From Burkholderiaceae bacterium (lineage in GTDB: Bacteria > Pseudomonadota > Gammaproteobacteria > Burkholderiales > Burkholderiaceae), in the NCBI GenBank assembly GCA_022701965.1, contig JAKONL010000012.1, positions 1 to 11,685 of the forward strand: 11,685 nt of DNA. The letters run 5' to 3'. The notes beneath the pieces were generated by a model. It was not told the DNA's origin and searched no databases. It worked only from the letters and a program-made list of their open reading frames with translations. Numbering within the stretch: position 1 is the first letter of the stretch; the number at the start of each line of letters is the position of its first letter. A program made the position numbers and the translations under genes. Shown piece by piece: positions 1 through 7,600 of this stretch.

Positions 1-26
1 TCGACGATAACTAGAACTAACGATTT

Positions 27-58
27 ATTCGGCGGCGAATTGGAAATTCCGCCTGAAT
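27..58. repeat. Imperfect inverted repeat in the AT-richer leader
   Basis: ATTCGGCGG (27-35) pairs with CCGCC-T-GAAT (49-58) with one bulged T at 54. The inner AATT (38-41) can pair with AATT (45-48), leaving a CG bulge and a GGA loop. The hairpin lies in the low-GC leader upstream of the proposed promoter. No T-run follows it, so it is not a clear terminator. It could be the end of an upstream transcript, an operator or chance; its role is unknown. Confidence 0.4.
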
Positions 59-69
59 TGAATTTCGCG

Positions 70-99
70 TTGACGACAAGCATTTCGCGCAATTGATAT
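70..99 (+). promoter_or_regulatory. Candidate sigma70-type promoter of the che operon
   Basis: TTGACG (70-75) matches a -35 box in five of six positions. An 18-nt spacer leads to TGATAT (94-99), a weak -10 box. The stretch has far lower GC than the flanking coding DNA, which supports a promoter region. Transcription would start near 106, giving a leader of about 100 nt before the receptor gene. No convincing FliA (sigma28) promoter was seen. The -10 is poor, so this is a candidate only. Confidence 0.35.
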
Positions 100-110
100 T
101 GCAACGCAAT
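89..110. promoter_or_regulatory. Alternating GCAAT/ATTGC repeats over the candidate -10
   Basis: GCAAT (89-93), ATTGC (98-102) and GCAAT (106-110) form two overlapping inverted repeats with spacers of 4 and 3 nt. They cover the proposed -10 box and the expected transcription start, where a repressor site would sit. No known regulator is recognised from this pattern. Chance is possible because each arm is only 5 nt. Confidence 0.3.
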
Positions 111-204
111 AGTGGTTCAAGCAGTCGTCGGGCCGCGCCGAAACAGCAGGCACGGAGCTTCCGCAAGACGGTCGGCTCCTCCTTCCACCGGACGCACCCG
201 ACCC

Positions 205-1950
205 ATGAAAAACCTCTCGACCCGCCAACTCCTCATCTGCACGTTCGTGGCCCTGGCCGCGCTGGTCCTGTTCGTCAGCCTCCTGGCGATGCGCTCCCTG
301 AGCGCTTCCAACGACCGCTTCTCCGGCCACATCTACGGCGTGGCGGAACGCGAGAGCCTGATCTCCGACATCCGCGCCTCGGCCAACCGCCGGGCCATCG
401 CCGTGCGCGACATGGCGCTCGTCGCCACGACCGCCGAGCGCGACACGGCAAAAGGCATCGCGGTGAGCTCGAACGACGAACTGCACGCCTCGATGCGCAA
501 GCTGCGCGCGTCGCTCGACACCGACCACGACGTCTCCGAGCGCGAGCGCTCCCTGTTCGCCAAGCTCGAGAAGGTCGAGGGCCAGTACGAGCCCATCGCG
601 CTGTCGATCGTCGAGCTGTCGGCCTCGGGCAAGGCCGACCTCGCCAGGGACAAGATCAACAACGCCTGCCGGCCGCTGCTCGCCGAACTGATGACCGTGA
701 TCCGCGACTACGTCGATGCGGACCGCAACCAGTCCCGCACCGACGTCGAGGCGTCGGCCGCGAGCTATGCGAACCAGCGCAATCTCCTGCTCGCGCTCAG
801 CGGCTTCACGGTCTTCGCCGCCATCGGCCTGGGCCTGTACATCACCCGCAGGATCCTCGGCGCGCTGGGTGCCGAGCCGGCCGACCTGAGCATCGCGGCG
901 CAGCACGTCGCCCAGGGCGACCTGCGCGAGATCGCCGGAGCCGCCCAGGCGGCGCCGGGCAGCGTGCTGGCCTCCATGGGCCAGATGCAGGGCCAGCTGC
1001 TGGCGCTGATCGGCAAGGTGCGGTCGTCGGCCGACAGCATCGCCGCGGCGAGCGCCGAGATCGCCCAGGGCAACAACGACCTGTCCAGCCGCACCGAATC
1101 CCAGGCCTCCGCGCTGGAGGAGACGGCCGCCTCGATGGAGGAACTCAATTCCACCGTCAAGCAGAACGCGCAGAACGCGATCGAGGCCAACCAGCTCGCC
1201 GACGGCGCGAGCACCGTGGCCCGGCGCGGCGGCGAAGTCGTGGTGCAGGTGGTCGAGACCATGAAGGGCATCAACGACAGCAGCCGCAAGATCGCCGACA
1301 TCATCGGCGTGATCGACGGCATCGCCTTCCAGACCAACATCCTCGCGCTCAACGCGGCGGTGGAGGCGGCGCGCGCCGGCGAACAGGGCCGGGGCTTCGC
1401 GGTCGTGGCTTCCGAGGTGCGCAGCCTGGCGGGCCGCTCGGCGGACGCGGCCAAGGAGATCAAGTCGCTCATCGGCGCGAGCGTGGAGCGCGTGGAGCAG
1501 GGCTCGGCACTGGTCGACCGCGCCGGCGCCACGATGACCGAGGTGGTCGACGCCATCAAGCGCGTGGCCGACATCGTCGGCGAGATCAGCGCGGCGAGCT
1601 CGGAGCAGAGCATCGGCGTGGCGCAGGTGGGCGAGGCGGTCACGCAGCTCGACCAGGCCACCCAGCAGAACGCGGCGCTGGTCGAGGAGAGCGCGGCGGC
1701 GGCCGAGAGCATGCGCTTCCAGGCCGAGCAACTGGTGCAGGCGGTCGCCGCCTTCCAGACCTCGTCGAGCCCGGCGGGCGAACCGCAGGCCGCCGCGGCG
1801 CCGCGTCCGCCGCGCGCGTCCGCCGCGCCGGGCAAGTTCGCCCGCAAGGCCCCCGCCCCGATCGCGCGTGCCCCGGTACGCGGCCCGGCGCTCGCCCATG
1901 CGGGTGCGACGCCCTCGCGCGGCGGATCGGACGACTGGGAGTCGTTCTGA
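205..1950 (+). CDS. Methyl-accepting chemotaxis protein with C-terminal CheR-docking pentapeptide
   Basis: This 581-aa transmembrane chemoreceptor senses a periplasmic ligand and controls CheA through CheW. TM1 spans about residues 8-28. A helical periplasmic domain (about 30-190, four-helix-bundle type) follows, then TM2 (193-213), a HAMP segment (about 215-268) and a long coiled-coil signalling domain. The signalling hairpin tip is canonical ([20 protein letters not shown] from residue 370). Methylation-helix sequence is visible at 298-313 ([16 protein letters not shown]), with glutamines that CheB or CheD could deamidate. From about residue 517 a Pro/Ala-rich linker of about 65 residues leads to the final residues DWESF (577-581), which match the NWETF-type CheR/CheB tether. 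The start at 205 places TM1 directly after MKNLSTRQ; a GTG at 112 in the same frame would add 31 unlikely residues. No good Shine-Dalgarno sequence is visible. The ligand cannot be told from sequence. Confidence 0.96.
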   Translation: MKNLSTRQLLICTFVALAALVLFVSLLAMRSLSASNDRFSGHIYGVAERESLISDIRASANRRAIAVRDMALVATTAERDTAKGIAVSSNDELHASMRKLRASLDTDHDVSERERSLFAKLEKVEGQYEPIALSIVELSASGKADLARDKINNACRPLLAELMTVIRDYVDADRNQSRTDVEASAASYANQRNLLLALSGFTVFAAIGLGLYITRRILGALGAEPADLSIAAQHVAQGDLREIAGAAQAAPGSVLASMGQMQGQLLALIGKVRSSADSIAAASAEIAQGNNDLSSRTESQASALEETAASMEELNSTVKQNAQNAIEANQLADGASTVARRGGEVVVQVVETMKGINDSSRKIADIIGVIDGIAFQTNILALNAAVEAARAGEQGRGFAVVASEVRSLAGRSADAAKEIKSLIGASVERVEQGSALVDRAGATMTEVVDAIKRVADIVGEISAASSEQSIGVAQVGEAVTQLDQATQQNAALVEESAAAAESMRFQAEQLVQAVAAFQTSSSPAGEPQAAAAPRPPRASAAPGKFARKAPAPIARAPVRGPALAHAGATPSRGGSDDWESF

Positions 1951-1996
1951 GCCGCCGCCCCTCCCCCTCCTTCAACGAGACCCCTTTCCTTCCATC

Positions 1997-2359
1997 ATGA
2001 AAATCCTCATTGCAGACGACAGCCGCGCGATGCGCCAGGTGATCGCCCACATGCTGCGCGAAGCGGGCTTCCGCGGCCACCAGATCCTGGAGGCCAAGGA
2101 CGGCGCCGACGCCCTCCGGGTGGTCGAGGCCGACGAGCCCGAACTCATCATCTCCGACTGGAACATGCCCGAGATGACCGGCATCGAGTTCCTGCAGAAG
2201 CTGCGCGAATCGGGCAACGAGACGCCCTTCGGCTTCGTCACCACGGAGGTCAGTCCGGCGATGCGCCAGATGGCCACGGCCAGCGGCGCGCGTTTCCTGA
2301 TCGGCAAGCCGTTCACGAGCGACGACTTCCAGGACGCGCTCGGCGACATCGTCGACTGA
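1997..2359 (+). CDS. cheY: CheY-type single-domain response regulator (receiver 1)
   Basis: This 120-aa stand-alone receiver should be phosphorylated by CheA. Visible residues are the acidic pair D7-D8, phospho-acceptor D54 in IISDWNMP, switch Thr T82 in VTTE, and K104 in GKPF. Spacing T82 to K104 equals that of E. coli CheY T87 to K109. By that alignment the position of the switch aromatic Tyr106 is Leu101, which is unusual for a motor-binding CheY. It may act as a phosphate sink or serve another target. The gene starts 46 nt after the receptor stop, behind a C/T-rich leader with no clear Shine-Dalgarno sequence. Longer reading in the same frame upstream overlaps the receptor gene and is discounted because MKILIADDS is the normal receiver start. 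Confidence 0.95.
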   Translation: MKILIADDSRAMRQVIAHMLREAGFRGHQILEAKDGADALRVVEADEPELIISDWNMPEMTGIEFLQKLRESGNETPFGFVTTEVSPAMRQMATASGARFLIGKPFTSDDFQDALGDIVD

Positions 2360-2375
2360 CCGCAGGAGAACCACC

Positions 2376-2852
2376 ATGATCAAGATGCCCAGTGCATTCC
2401 AGGTGAGCGACTGCATCCGCAGGATCACGCGGCGCGAGACCTCGGCGAAGGTGCTCGCCCGGCCGTCGGCGGCCAAGCTGCTCTACGGCGGCACCTTCCA
2501 CGGCGGCGACAAGGCCGTCAACGCGATGTGCGCGGCCGACCTCGCTTTCGCCGCCTACACCGGCGCCGCGCTGTCGCTGATTCCCGCCGAGGCGGCGCAG
2601 GACCGCGTCAAGGCCGGCGCGCTCGACGAGATGCTGGCGGAGAACTTCGCCGAAGTGCTGAACGTGCTCACGCGCATCTTCGTGGTGCCGGAGACCGAGC
2701 GCGTGGCGCTGCTCGAGGCGATCCTGCCGCCGCGGACCGTGCCTGCGACGCTGGAGAGCGGCGGCGCCCCGGCGACGGTGCTGCGCGCCGACTACGAAGT
2801 CGACATCCGCGGCTACGGCATCGGCCACCTCGCGCTGTGGGGATTGGGCTGA
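2376..2852 (+). CDS. CheX/CheC-like protein, probable CheY-P phosphatase
   Basis: This 158-aa protein has a CheX/CheC-like layout. A beta-strand region GAALSLIPAEAA (63-74) resembles the strand before the active helix in CheX. A helix with E93-V94-L95-N96 follows, and P119 sits exactly 22 residues after N96. The CheC/CheX/FliY signature is [DS]-x3-E-x2-N-x22-P; here all but the first residue fit (E89 instead of D/S). Family knowledge: E and N of this motif bring about dephosphorylation of CheY-P. The function here is inferred from the motif and from its place between two cheY genes. A strong Shine-Dalgarno AGGAG (2364-2368) lies 7 nt before the ATG; an in-frame ATG at 2385 is less well spaced. 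The stop TGA overlaps the next ATG by one base. A diverged, non-catalytic adaptor is the main alternative. Confidence 0.62.
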   Translation: MIKMPSAFQVSDCIRRITRRETSAKVLARPSAAKLLYGGTFHGGDKAVNAMCAADLAFAAYTGAALSLIPAEAAQDRVKAGALDEMLAENFAEVLNVLTRIFVVPETERVALLEAILPPRTVPATLESGGAPATVLRADYEVDIRGYGIGHLALWGLG

Positions 2853-3358
2853 TGCTCGCGACCCTGCCGCCGGCGGAGGCCGCGGTCGCGGCCGACGCGG
2901 GCGCGCTGGTGACTTTCTTCGGCCGGGCGACGCTGGGCCAGGTCGAGGGGTGGGCCGAGGAGCTCGGCCGCGCCGGCTCGCTGCTCGGCGACGCGATGGC
3001 GGTGCTGCGCCGGCATTTCGCCGCGGCGCTCGCGGCGACAGCGGAAGGCGCCGCCGCCGCCGAATGCCGTCGCCACCTGGATGCGGCCATGGTCGCGCTG
3101 CAGTGCGAGGACGCGCTGCTGCAGATGCTGCGCAGCCTTGAGCGGCGCACGCTGCAGACCGCCGATGCGCTGCGGCACGTGGTGTCGCTCGAGTGCGAGG
3201 CGTCGGCGTCGGTCACCGAGGACCGCTGCGGCCCGGTGGTGCCCGAGGAACTCGCGCAGCGGCTGCGCGCCGCCACCACCATGCTCGCCACCGGCATCGT
3301 GCGCGCCGGGCCGGTGATGCAGGAGAAGGCGGTCGCCGGCTCCTTCGACATGTTCTGA
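2852..3358 (+). CDS. Small helical CheZ-like protein, possible CheY-P phosphatase
   Basis: This 168-aa, Ala-rich, almost wholly helical cytoplasmic protein has no signal or membrane segment. Its central helix contains LQCEDALLQML (83-93). The spacing D87-x3-Q91 is that of the catalytic Asp143 and Gln147 of E. coli CheZ, and the flanks resemble the LQFQD-x3-Q helix seen in CheZ-like proteins. The C-terminus ends SFDMF; CheZ also ends in a short hydrophobic-acidic CheY-binding peptide. It is shorter than E. coli CheZ (214 aa), and overall similarity cannot be judged by eye. The ATG overlaps the upstream stop by one base (TGATG), so translation is probably coupled to the CheX-like gene. The phosphatase role is inference; a helical scaffold protein is the alternative. 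Confidence 0.5.
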   Translation: MLATLPPAEAAVAADAGALVTFFGRATLGQVEGWAEELGRAGSLLGDAMAVLRRHFAAALAATAEGAAAAECRRHLDAAMVALQCEDALLQMLRSLERRTLQTADALRHVVSLECEASASVTEDRCGPVVPEELAQRLRAATTMLATGIVRAGPVMQEKAVAGSFDMF

Positions 3359-3386
3359 ATTCCAGTTTTGCAAGAGTACGGTTCCC

Positions 3387-3755
3387 ATGAATAAAACGAT
3401 CCTCACCGTCGACGACTCGCCGTCCATCCGCCAGATGGTGGCGGCCACGCTGCGCTTCGGCGGCTACACCGTGGTGGAGGCGGTCGACGGCGTCGACGCG
3501 CTCGACCGCGCCAGGAAGCACGACGACGTCGCGCTGGTGCTGACCGACCAGAACATGCCCAACATGGACGGGCTGACGCTCACGCGCAACCTGCGCGCGG
3601 ACCCGCAGTACGCCCGCACGCCGATCCTGATGCTGACGACCGAATCGAGCGCCGAGATGAAGGCCTCGGGCAAGGCCGCCGGCCTGACCGGGTGGATGGT
3701 CAAGCCCTTCGATCCGAAGACGCTGCTCGCCGTCATCGCCAAGGTGCTGAACTGA
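3387..3755 (+). CDS. cheY: CheY-type response regulator (receiver 2), next to CheA
   Basis: This 122-aa receiver belongs to the common CheY type encoded directly before cheA. Visible residues are the acidic pair D9-D10, phospho-acceptor D54 in VLTDQNMP, switch Thr T84 in MLTTE, and K106 in MVKPF. The position of E. coli Tyr106 is Trp103 (GWMVKPF), an aromatic switch, so this receiver is the better candidate for motor binding or the main output of the cluster. Its ATG is 28 nt after the CheZ-like stop, with only a weak AAGAG (3372-3376) as ribosome site. It is followed by a perfect GC palindrome and cheA. Confidence 0.97.
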   Translation: MNKTILTVDDSPSIRQMVAATLRFGGYTVVEAVDGVDALDRARKHDDVALVLTDQNMPNMDGLTLTRNLRADPQYARTPILMLTTESSAEMKASGKAAGLTGWMVKPFDPKTLLAVIAKVLN

Positions 3756-3769
3756 GCGGCCGCGGCCGC
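3756..3769. repeat. Perfect 14-nt GC palindrome between cheY and cheA
   Basis: GCGGCCGCGGCCGC begins directly after the cheY stop codon and reads the same on both strands. In RNA it can fold as a 5-bp stem with a CGCG loop, ending six bases before the cheA ribosome site. It might slow ribosomes, protect mRNA ends or set the CheY to CheA ratio. Chance is possible in such GC-rich DNA. Confidence 0.4.
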
Positions 3770-3775
3770 ACGGAA

Positions 3776-3780
3776 AAGGA
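3776..3780 (+). promoter_or_regulatory. Ribosome binding site that sets the cheA start
   Basis: AAGGA touches the first ATG (3781) with no spacer, which is too close for initiation there. The next in-frame ATG at 3787 lies 6 nt downstream, a normal distance. This favours 3787 as the cheA start. Confidence 0.65.
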
Positions 3781-3786
3781 ATGTCC

Positions 3787-5640
3787 ATGGACATCGACAT
3801 GAGCGAATTCCTCGGCATCTTCGTGGAAGAGGCCCGGGAGCACCTGCAGGAGATGGAGGCGATGCTGCTCGCGCTGCGCATCGACACCGTCACCACCGAC
3901 GACCTGAACAAGATCTTCCGCGCCGCGCATTCCATCAAGGGCGGCTCGGCCACGTTCGGGCTCAACAGCGTCACCGAACTCGCGCATGTCCTTGAATCGC
4001 TGCTGGACAAGCTGCGCGAGCGGCGCTTGGACCTGACCACCGAGATGGTGGACGCGCTGCTGCGCAGCACCGACACGATCGGCGCGCAGATCAGCGAGCA
4101 CGAAGGCCGCGGCTCGGTCGATCCGCAGGTCGTGGAGTCGCTGTGCGACTGCATCCGGCGGCTCACGGACGGCGAGACCGCCGCCGCGTCCGCGGCACCC
4201 GCGGCGAAGCCGGCGCCCGCTCCCGCACGGCCGGCCAAGGTCGCGGTCGAAGGCGTGGCCTTCGGCTTCTTCGACGACGACGACGAGCCCGCACCGGTCG
4301 CGGACCAGGCGCCACCGACGCCCGCACCGGCGCCCACATTGCCCGCCGCCGTCGCCCCGGCCATCGCCGCTCCCGCCGCAGCGCACGAATCGAGCTCGAT
4401 CCGCGTGGGCGTCGAGAAGGTCGACCAGATCATCAACCTGGTCGGCGAGCTCGTCATCACGCAGGCGATGCTGGCGCAGTGCGTCGACTCCGACGATCCG
4501 CAGCGCCTGGAGAAGCTCAAGTTCGGCCTCGACCAGCTCGACCGCAACACGCGCGGGCTGCAGGAGGCCGCCATGGCGATCCGCATGATGCCGATCTCGG
4601 CGGTGTTCAACCGCTTTCCGCGCGTCGTGCGCGACGTGGCCGGCCGGCTCGGCAAGGAGGTCGACCTGAAGCTGGTGGGCGAAGGCACCGAGCTCGACAA
4701 GGGCCTGATCGAGCGCATCGTCGATCCGCTCACGCACCTGGTGCGCAACAGCCTCGACCACGGGCTGGAGGCGCCGGCCGAGCGCATCGCCTGCGGCAAG
4801 CCGGTCAAGGGCACGATCACGCTGCGCGCGAGCCACCAGGGCGGCAACATCGTGATTGAGGTGAGCGACGACGGCCGGGGCCTGGGCCGCGAGCGCATCC
4901 TCGCCAAGGCCCGGGAGCGCGGCATCCCGGTGGCCGACAACCCGAGCGACGCGGAGGTCTGGAACCTGATCTTCGAAGCCGGCTTCTCCACCGCCGACAA
5001 GGTCACCGACGTCTCCGGACGCGGCGTGGGCATGGACGTGGTGCGCAGCAACATCCACAGCCTGGGCGGCCGCGTCGAGATCCAGAGCGAGGCCGGCGCC
5101 GGCACGCGCATGACGGTGCGCCTGCCGCTCACGCTGGCGATCCTCGACGGCATGTCGGTGTCCTGCGGCGGCGAGACCTTCATCGTGCCGCTGGCCTTCA
5201 TCGTCGAATCGCTGCGGCCGTCGCCCGGCGCGATCCTGACCATGGGCAGCCAGGGGCGCGTGCTGCAGATCCGCGGCAAGTACCTGCCGATGGTGACGCT
5301 GCACGAGCTGCTCGGCATGCCCGCGCCGCCGGGCGCCGGCGAGGACGGCATCCTGATCGTCATCGACACCGAGGAGATGCGCATGGCGCTGCTGGTCGAC
5401 GCCCTGCTCGGCCAGCACCAGGTCGTCATCAAGAGCCTGGAGACCAACTACCGCAAGGTGCCGGGCATCTCCGGCGCCACCATCATGGGCGACGGCAGGG
5501 TCGCGCTCATCCTGGATGCCGCGGGCCTCGGCCGGCTGGCCTCCAGCCAGCGGCGCGAGCGCGAGCTGCCGGCCACCGTGCCCGCCGCGCCCTCGGCGTC
5601 CTTCCCAACCCGCGACATGCTGGAACTCGAACTCTCATGA
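3787..5640 (+). CDS. cheA: Chemotaxis histidine kinase CheA without a P2 domain
   Basis: This 617-aa cytoplasmic kinase phosphorylates the CheY receivers and CheB under receptor/CheW control. The P1 Hpt domain covers about 1-110, with phospho-His48 in AAHSIKGGS. No folded P2 (CheY/CheB-binding) domain is visible. Residues about 118-200 are an Ala/Pro-rich linker with one conserved-looking acidic-aromatic island, [10 protein letters not shown] (159-168). The P3 dimerisation domain starts near 204 ([12 protein letters not shown]). The P4 ATPase domain shows the N box with N321 and H325, the G1 box DDGRG (361-365) and the G2 box GRGVGMDVV (411-419). A P5 CheW-like domain fills about 450-590. The start at 3787 is chosen over 3781 on ribosome-site spacing; the difference is two residues. 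The stop overlaps the cheW ATG by 4 nt (ATGA), which implies translational coupling. Confidence 0.97.
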   Translation: MDIDMSEFLGIFVEEAREHLQEMEAMLLALRIDTVTTDDLNKIFRAAHSIKGGSATFGLNSVTELAHVLESLLDKLRERRLDLTTEMVDALLRSTDTIGAQISEHEGRGSVDPQVVESLCDCIRRLTDGETAAASAAPAAKPAPAPARPAKVAVEGVAFGFFDDDDEPAPVADQAPPTPAPAPTLPAAVAPAIAAPAAAHESSSIRVGVEKVDQIINLVGELVITQAMLAQCVDSDDPQRLEKLKFGLDQLDRNTRGLQEAAMAIRMMPISAVFNRFPRVVRDVAGRLGKEVDLKLVGEGTELDKGLIERIVDPLTHLVRNSLDHGLEAPAERIACGKPVKGTITLRASHQGGNIVIEVSDDGRGLGRERILAKARERGIPVADNPSDAEVWNLIFEAGFSTADKVTDVSGRGVGMDVVRSNIHSLGGRVEIQSEAGAGTRMTVRLPLTLAILDGMSVSCGGETFIVPLAFIVESLRPSPGAILTMGSQGRVLQIRGKYLPMVTLHELLGMPAPPGAGEDGILIVIDTEEMRMALLVDALLGQHQVVIKSLETNYRKVPGISGATIMGDGRVALILDAAGLGRLASSQRRERELPATVPAAPSASFPTRDMLELELS

Positions 5641-6107
5641 ACCACTCCCTCCACGAAGCGGAGCGCATCGCCGCGGTCTCGCAGACCGGCATGCTGACCT
5701 TCAAGCTCGGCGCCGAGCACTACGCCATCGACATCCTCAAGGTGCAGGAGATCCGCGGCTACGAGGCCGTCACCCGCATCGCCAACGCGCCGCCGGCGGT
5801 CAAGGGCGTGATCAACCTGCGCGGCAACATCGTGCCGATCATCGACATGCGCATCCGGTTCAACCTGCCGCAGTCGAGCTACGACGACTTCACGGTCGTG
5901 ATCATCGTCAACGTCGGTGCGCGCGTGGTGGGCATGGTGGTGGACGGCGTCTCGGACGTGGTGAGCCTCGCGCCCGACCAGATCCAGCCCGGGCCGACCA
6001 TGGCGGCCGTCAACCAGAGCTGCATCACCGGCCTGGGCACGCTCGACGACCGGATGCTCATCCTCCTCGACGTCCAGGCGCTGCTGGCCGACGTCGACTC
6101 CCCATGA
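5637..6107 (+). CDS. cheW: Chemotaxis coupling protein CheW
   Basis: This 156-aa adaptor is a single CheW domain that links the receptor tip to the CheA P5 domain in the signalling array. The usual core is present: [20 protein letters not shown] (20-39), then [20 protein letters not shown] (52-71), and [10 protein letters not shown] further on. Length is normal for the family. The gene overlaps cheA upstream and cheR downstream by 4 nt each, so its expression is probably coupled to both. Nothing suggests a degenerate or fused protein. Confidence 0.97.
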   Translation: MNHSLHEAERIAAVSQTGMLTFKLGAEHYAIDILKVQEIRGYEAVTRIANAPPAVKGVINLRGNIVPIIDMRIRFNLPQSSYDDFTVVIIVNVGARVVGMVVDGVSDVVSLAPDQIQPGPTMAAVNQSCITGLGTLDDRMLILLDVQALLADVDSP

Positions 6108-6988
6108 GCCGCGGCGGCGAGGGCATGGCCGGCGAAGCCGCCGCGGAGCCGGGCCGGCGCGACTTCCAGTTCCGCCCGCGCGACTTCAAGCGCGTGCAGA
6201 GCCTGATCTACGCGCATGCCGGCATCTCCATCGCCGACACCAAGGAGGAGATGGTCTACAGCCGGCTGTCGCGCCGGCTGCGCGCGACCGAGCTGCCGAC
6301 CTTCGAGGACTACCTGAGCTACCTCGAGACCGAAGGCAACGGAGACGAGTGGGAGCACTTCACCAACGCCCTCACCACCAACCTGACCTCGTTCTTCCGG
6401 GAGTCGCACCACTTCCCGATGCTCGTGCAGCATCTCGCGGGCCTCTCGCGCGAGCGGCCGCTGCGCATCTGGACGTGCGCGGCCTCGACCGGCGAGGAGC
6501 CCTACTCGATCGCCATGGCCGTCGCCGAGGCCTTCGAAACGCTCTCGCCGCCGGTGCAGATCCTCGCGACCGACATCGACACCAAGGTGCTGGCCACGGC
6601 CGCGGCCGGCGTGTACGACGCCAAGCGCGTGGCCGACCTGCCCACCGGGCACGTCCGGCGCTTCTTCCAGCGCGGCTCGGGCGGCAACGCCGGGCAGGTC
6701 CGCATCAAGCCGGAACTCGCGGCACTGGTGCGCTTCCGGCCGCTCAACCTGCTGACCAGCGAGTGGCGCACCCTGAAGCCGTTCGACGCGATCTTCTGCC
6801 GCAACGTGATGATCTACTTCGACAAGCCCACGCAATACACGGTGCTCAGGAAGCTCACCGACCTGATGGAGCCCGACGCGCTGTTCTTCGCCGGCCATTC
6901 GGAGAGCCTGCTGTTCGCCTCCGACCTGGTGCGGCTGCGCTCGCACACCGTGTACGAGCGCGCGTCCGCCGACAGGAGGACCGCATGA
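6104..6988 (+). CDS. cheR: Receptor methyltransferase CheR, pentapeptide-tethered type
   Basis: This 294-aa enzyme moves methyl groups from S-adenosylmethionine to glutamates of the receptor. It has the N-terminal helical domain (about 20-110), with NLTSFFRE (93-100) carrying the conserved Arg99. The SAM-binding motif [13 protein letters not shown] follows at 123-135, with ATDID at 155-159 and CRNVMIYF at 232-239. The beta-subdomain segment FFQRGSG...[10 protein letters not shown] (187-206) closely follows the pattern of Salmonella CheR, including the Gly-rich loop linked to receptor-tail binding. That fits the DWESF tail of the receptor in the same operon. The start is set by the 4-nt overlap with cheW; its first 20 residues are a variable Gly/Ala-rich extension. 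Confidence 0.96.
   Translation: MSRGGEGMAGEAAAEPGRRDFQFRPRDFKRVQSLIYAHAGISIADTKEEMVYSRLSRRLRATELPTFEDYLSYLETEGNGDEWEHFTNALTTNLTSFFRESHHFPMLVQHLAGLSRERPLRIWTCAASTGEEPYSIAMAVAEAFETLSPPVQILATDIDTKVLATAAAGVYDAKRVADLPTGHVRRFFQRGSGGNAGQVRIKPELAALVRFRPLNLLTSEWRTLKPFDAIFCRNVMIYFDKPTQYTVLRKLTDLMEPDALFFAGHSESLLFASDLVRLRSHTVYERASADRRTA
6974..6980 (+). promoter_or_regulatory. Near-perfect Shine-Dalgarno for cheD inside cheR
   Basis: AGGAGGA is the strongest ribosome site seen in the window. It lies 4 nt before the cheD ATG and within the last codons of cheR. CheD may therefore be made independently of, or in excess over, CheR. Confidence 0.75.
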
Positions 6989-7593
6989 ACCGCCAGCTGG
7001 TCCAGGCGCCGAGCACCAAGGTGTACTTCGACACCACGTTCCAGTCCCCGGCCGCGCGCATCCTGCCCGGGGAATACCACGTGACGCGCGACGACATGGT
7101 GATCGTCACCGTGCTGGGCTCGTGCGTCGCGGCCTGCCTGCGCGATCCGGAGAGCGGCATCGGCGGCATGAACCACTTCCTGCTGCCCGACACGGCCGGC
7201 AGCGTTGACGCCGACGGCGCATCGGCGCGCTACGGCAGCTACGCGATGGAAGTGCTGATCAACCAGCTGGTCAAGCTCAAGGCGCGGCGCAGCCGGCTCG
7301 AGGCCAAGGTCTTCGGCGGCGCCAACGTCATCCCCGGCATGCACCAGCTCAACATCGGCCACCGCAACGCCGACTTCGTGCTCGACTTCCTGAAGACCGA
7401 GCGCATCCCGGTGATCGCGAGCGACCTGGAGGACACCTGTCCGCGCAAGGTGGCCTACTTCCCGCGCACGGGCGTCGTGCGCATGAAGCGCCTGGTCGAC
7501 GCGGGGTCGCAGAAGGTGATGCTGCGCGAGCAGCGCTACAAGGTCGAGGTCTCGCAGGCGCCCATCGCCGGCGAGGTCGAGCTGTTCGGATGA
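6985..7593 (+). CDS. cheD: Chemoreceptor glutamine deamidase CheD
   Basis: This 202-aa enzyme converts receptor glutamines to glutamates that CheR can then methylate. The catalytic Cys47 lies in [12 protein letters not shown] and His64 in GGMNHFLLP. Their 17-residue spacing equals that of Thermotoga CheD (C27, H44). Further family pattern includes KVFGGANV (108-115) and GHRNADFV (125-132). The protein ends GEVELFG, a tail resembling that of the CheZ-like protein in this operon. The ATG overlaps the cheR stop by 4 nt and is preceded by a very strong ribosome site. In Bacillus, CheD is bound by CheC; the CheX/CheC-like protein here is a candidate partner, but that is inference. Confidence 0.96.
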   Translation: MNRQLVQAPSTKVYFDTTFQSPAARILPGEYHVTRDDMVIVTVLGSCVAACLRDPESGIGGMNHFLLPDTAGSVDADGASARYGSYAMEVLINQLVKLKARRSRLEAKVFGGANVIPGMHQLNIGHRNADFVLDFLKTERIPVIASDLEDTCPRKVAYFPRTGVVRMKRLVDAGSQKVMLREQRYKVEVSQAPIAGEVELFG

Positions 7594-7600
7594 GGCGCCC

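Noticed and set aside
112..204. Extended GTG start for the receptor at 112
   Set aside because: It would add 31 Arg/Ser-rich residues before TM1 and has no ribosome site; the ATG at 205 gives the normal receptor N-terminus.
1..204. FliA (sigma28) flagellar-type promoter
   Set aside because: No TAAA-N15-GCCGATAA match on the plus strand. A GCCGAATAA on the minus strand near 25-33 has one base too many and no -35 box.
25..1899. Very long antisense open frames opposite the receptor and other che genes (for example 744 codons at 3213-5447 on the minus strand)
   Set aside because: They mirror strong G/C third-position bias of real genes. Their translations are low-complexity Arg/Ala/Ser-rich with no domain, and the plus-strand genes are unmistakable.
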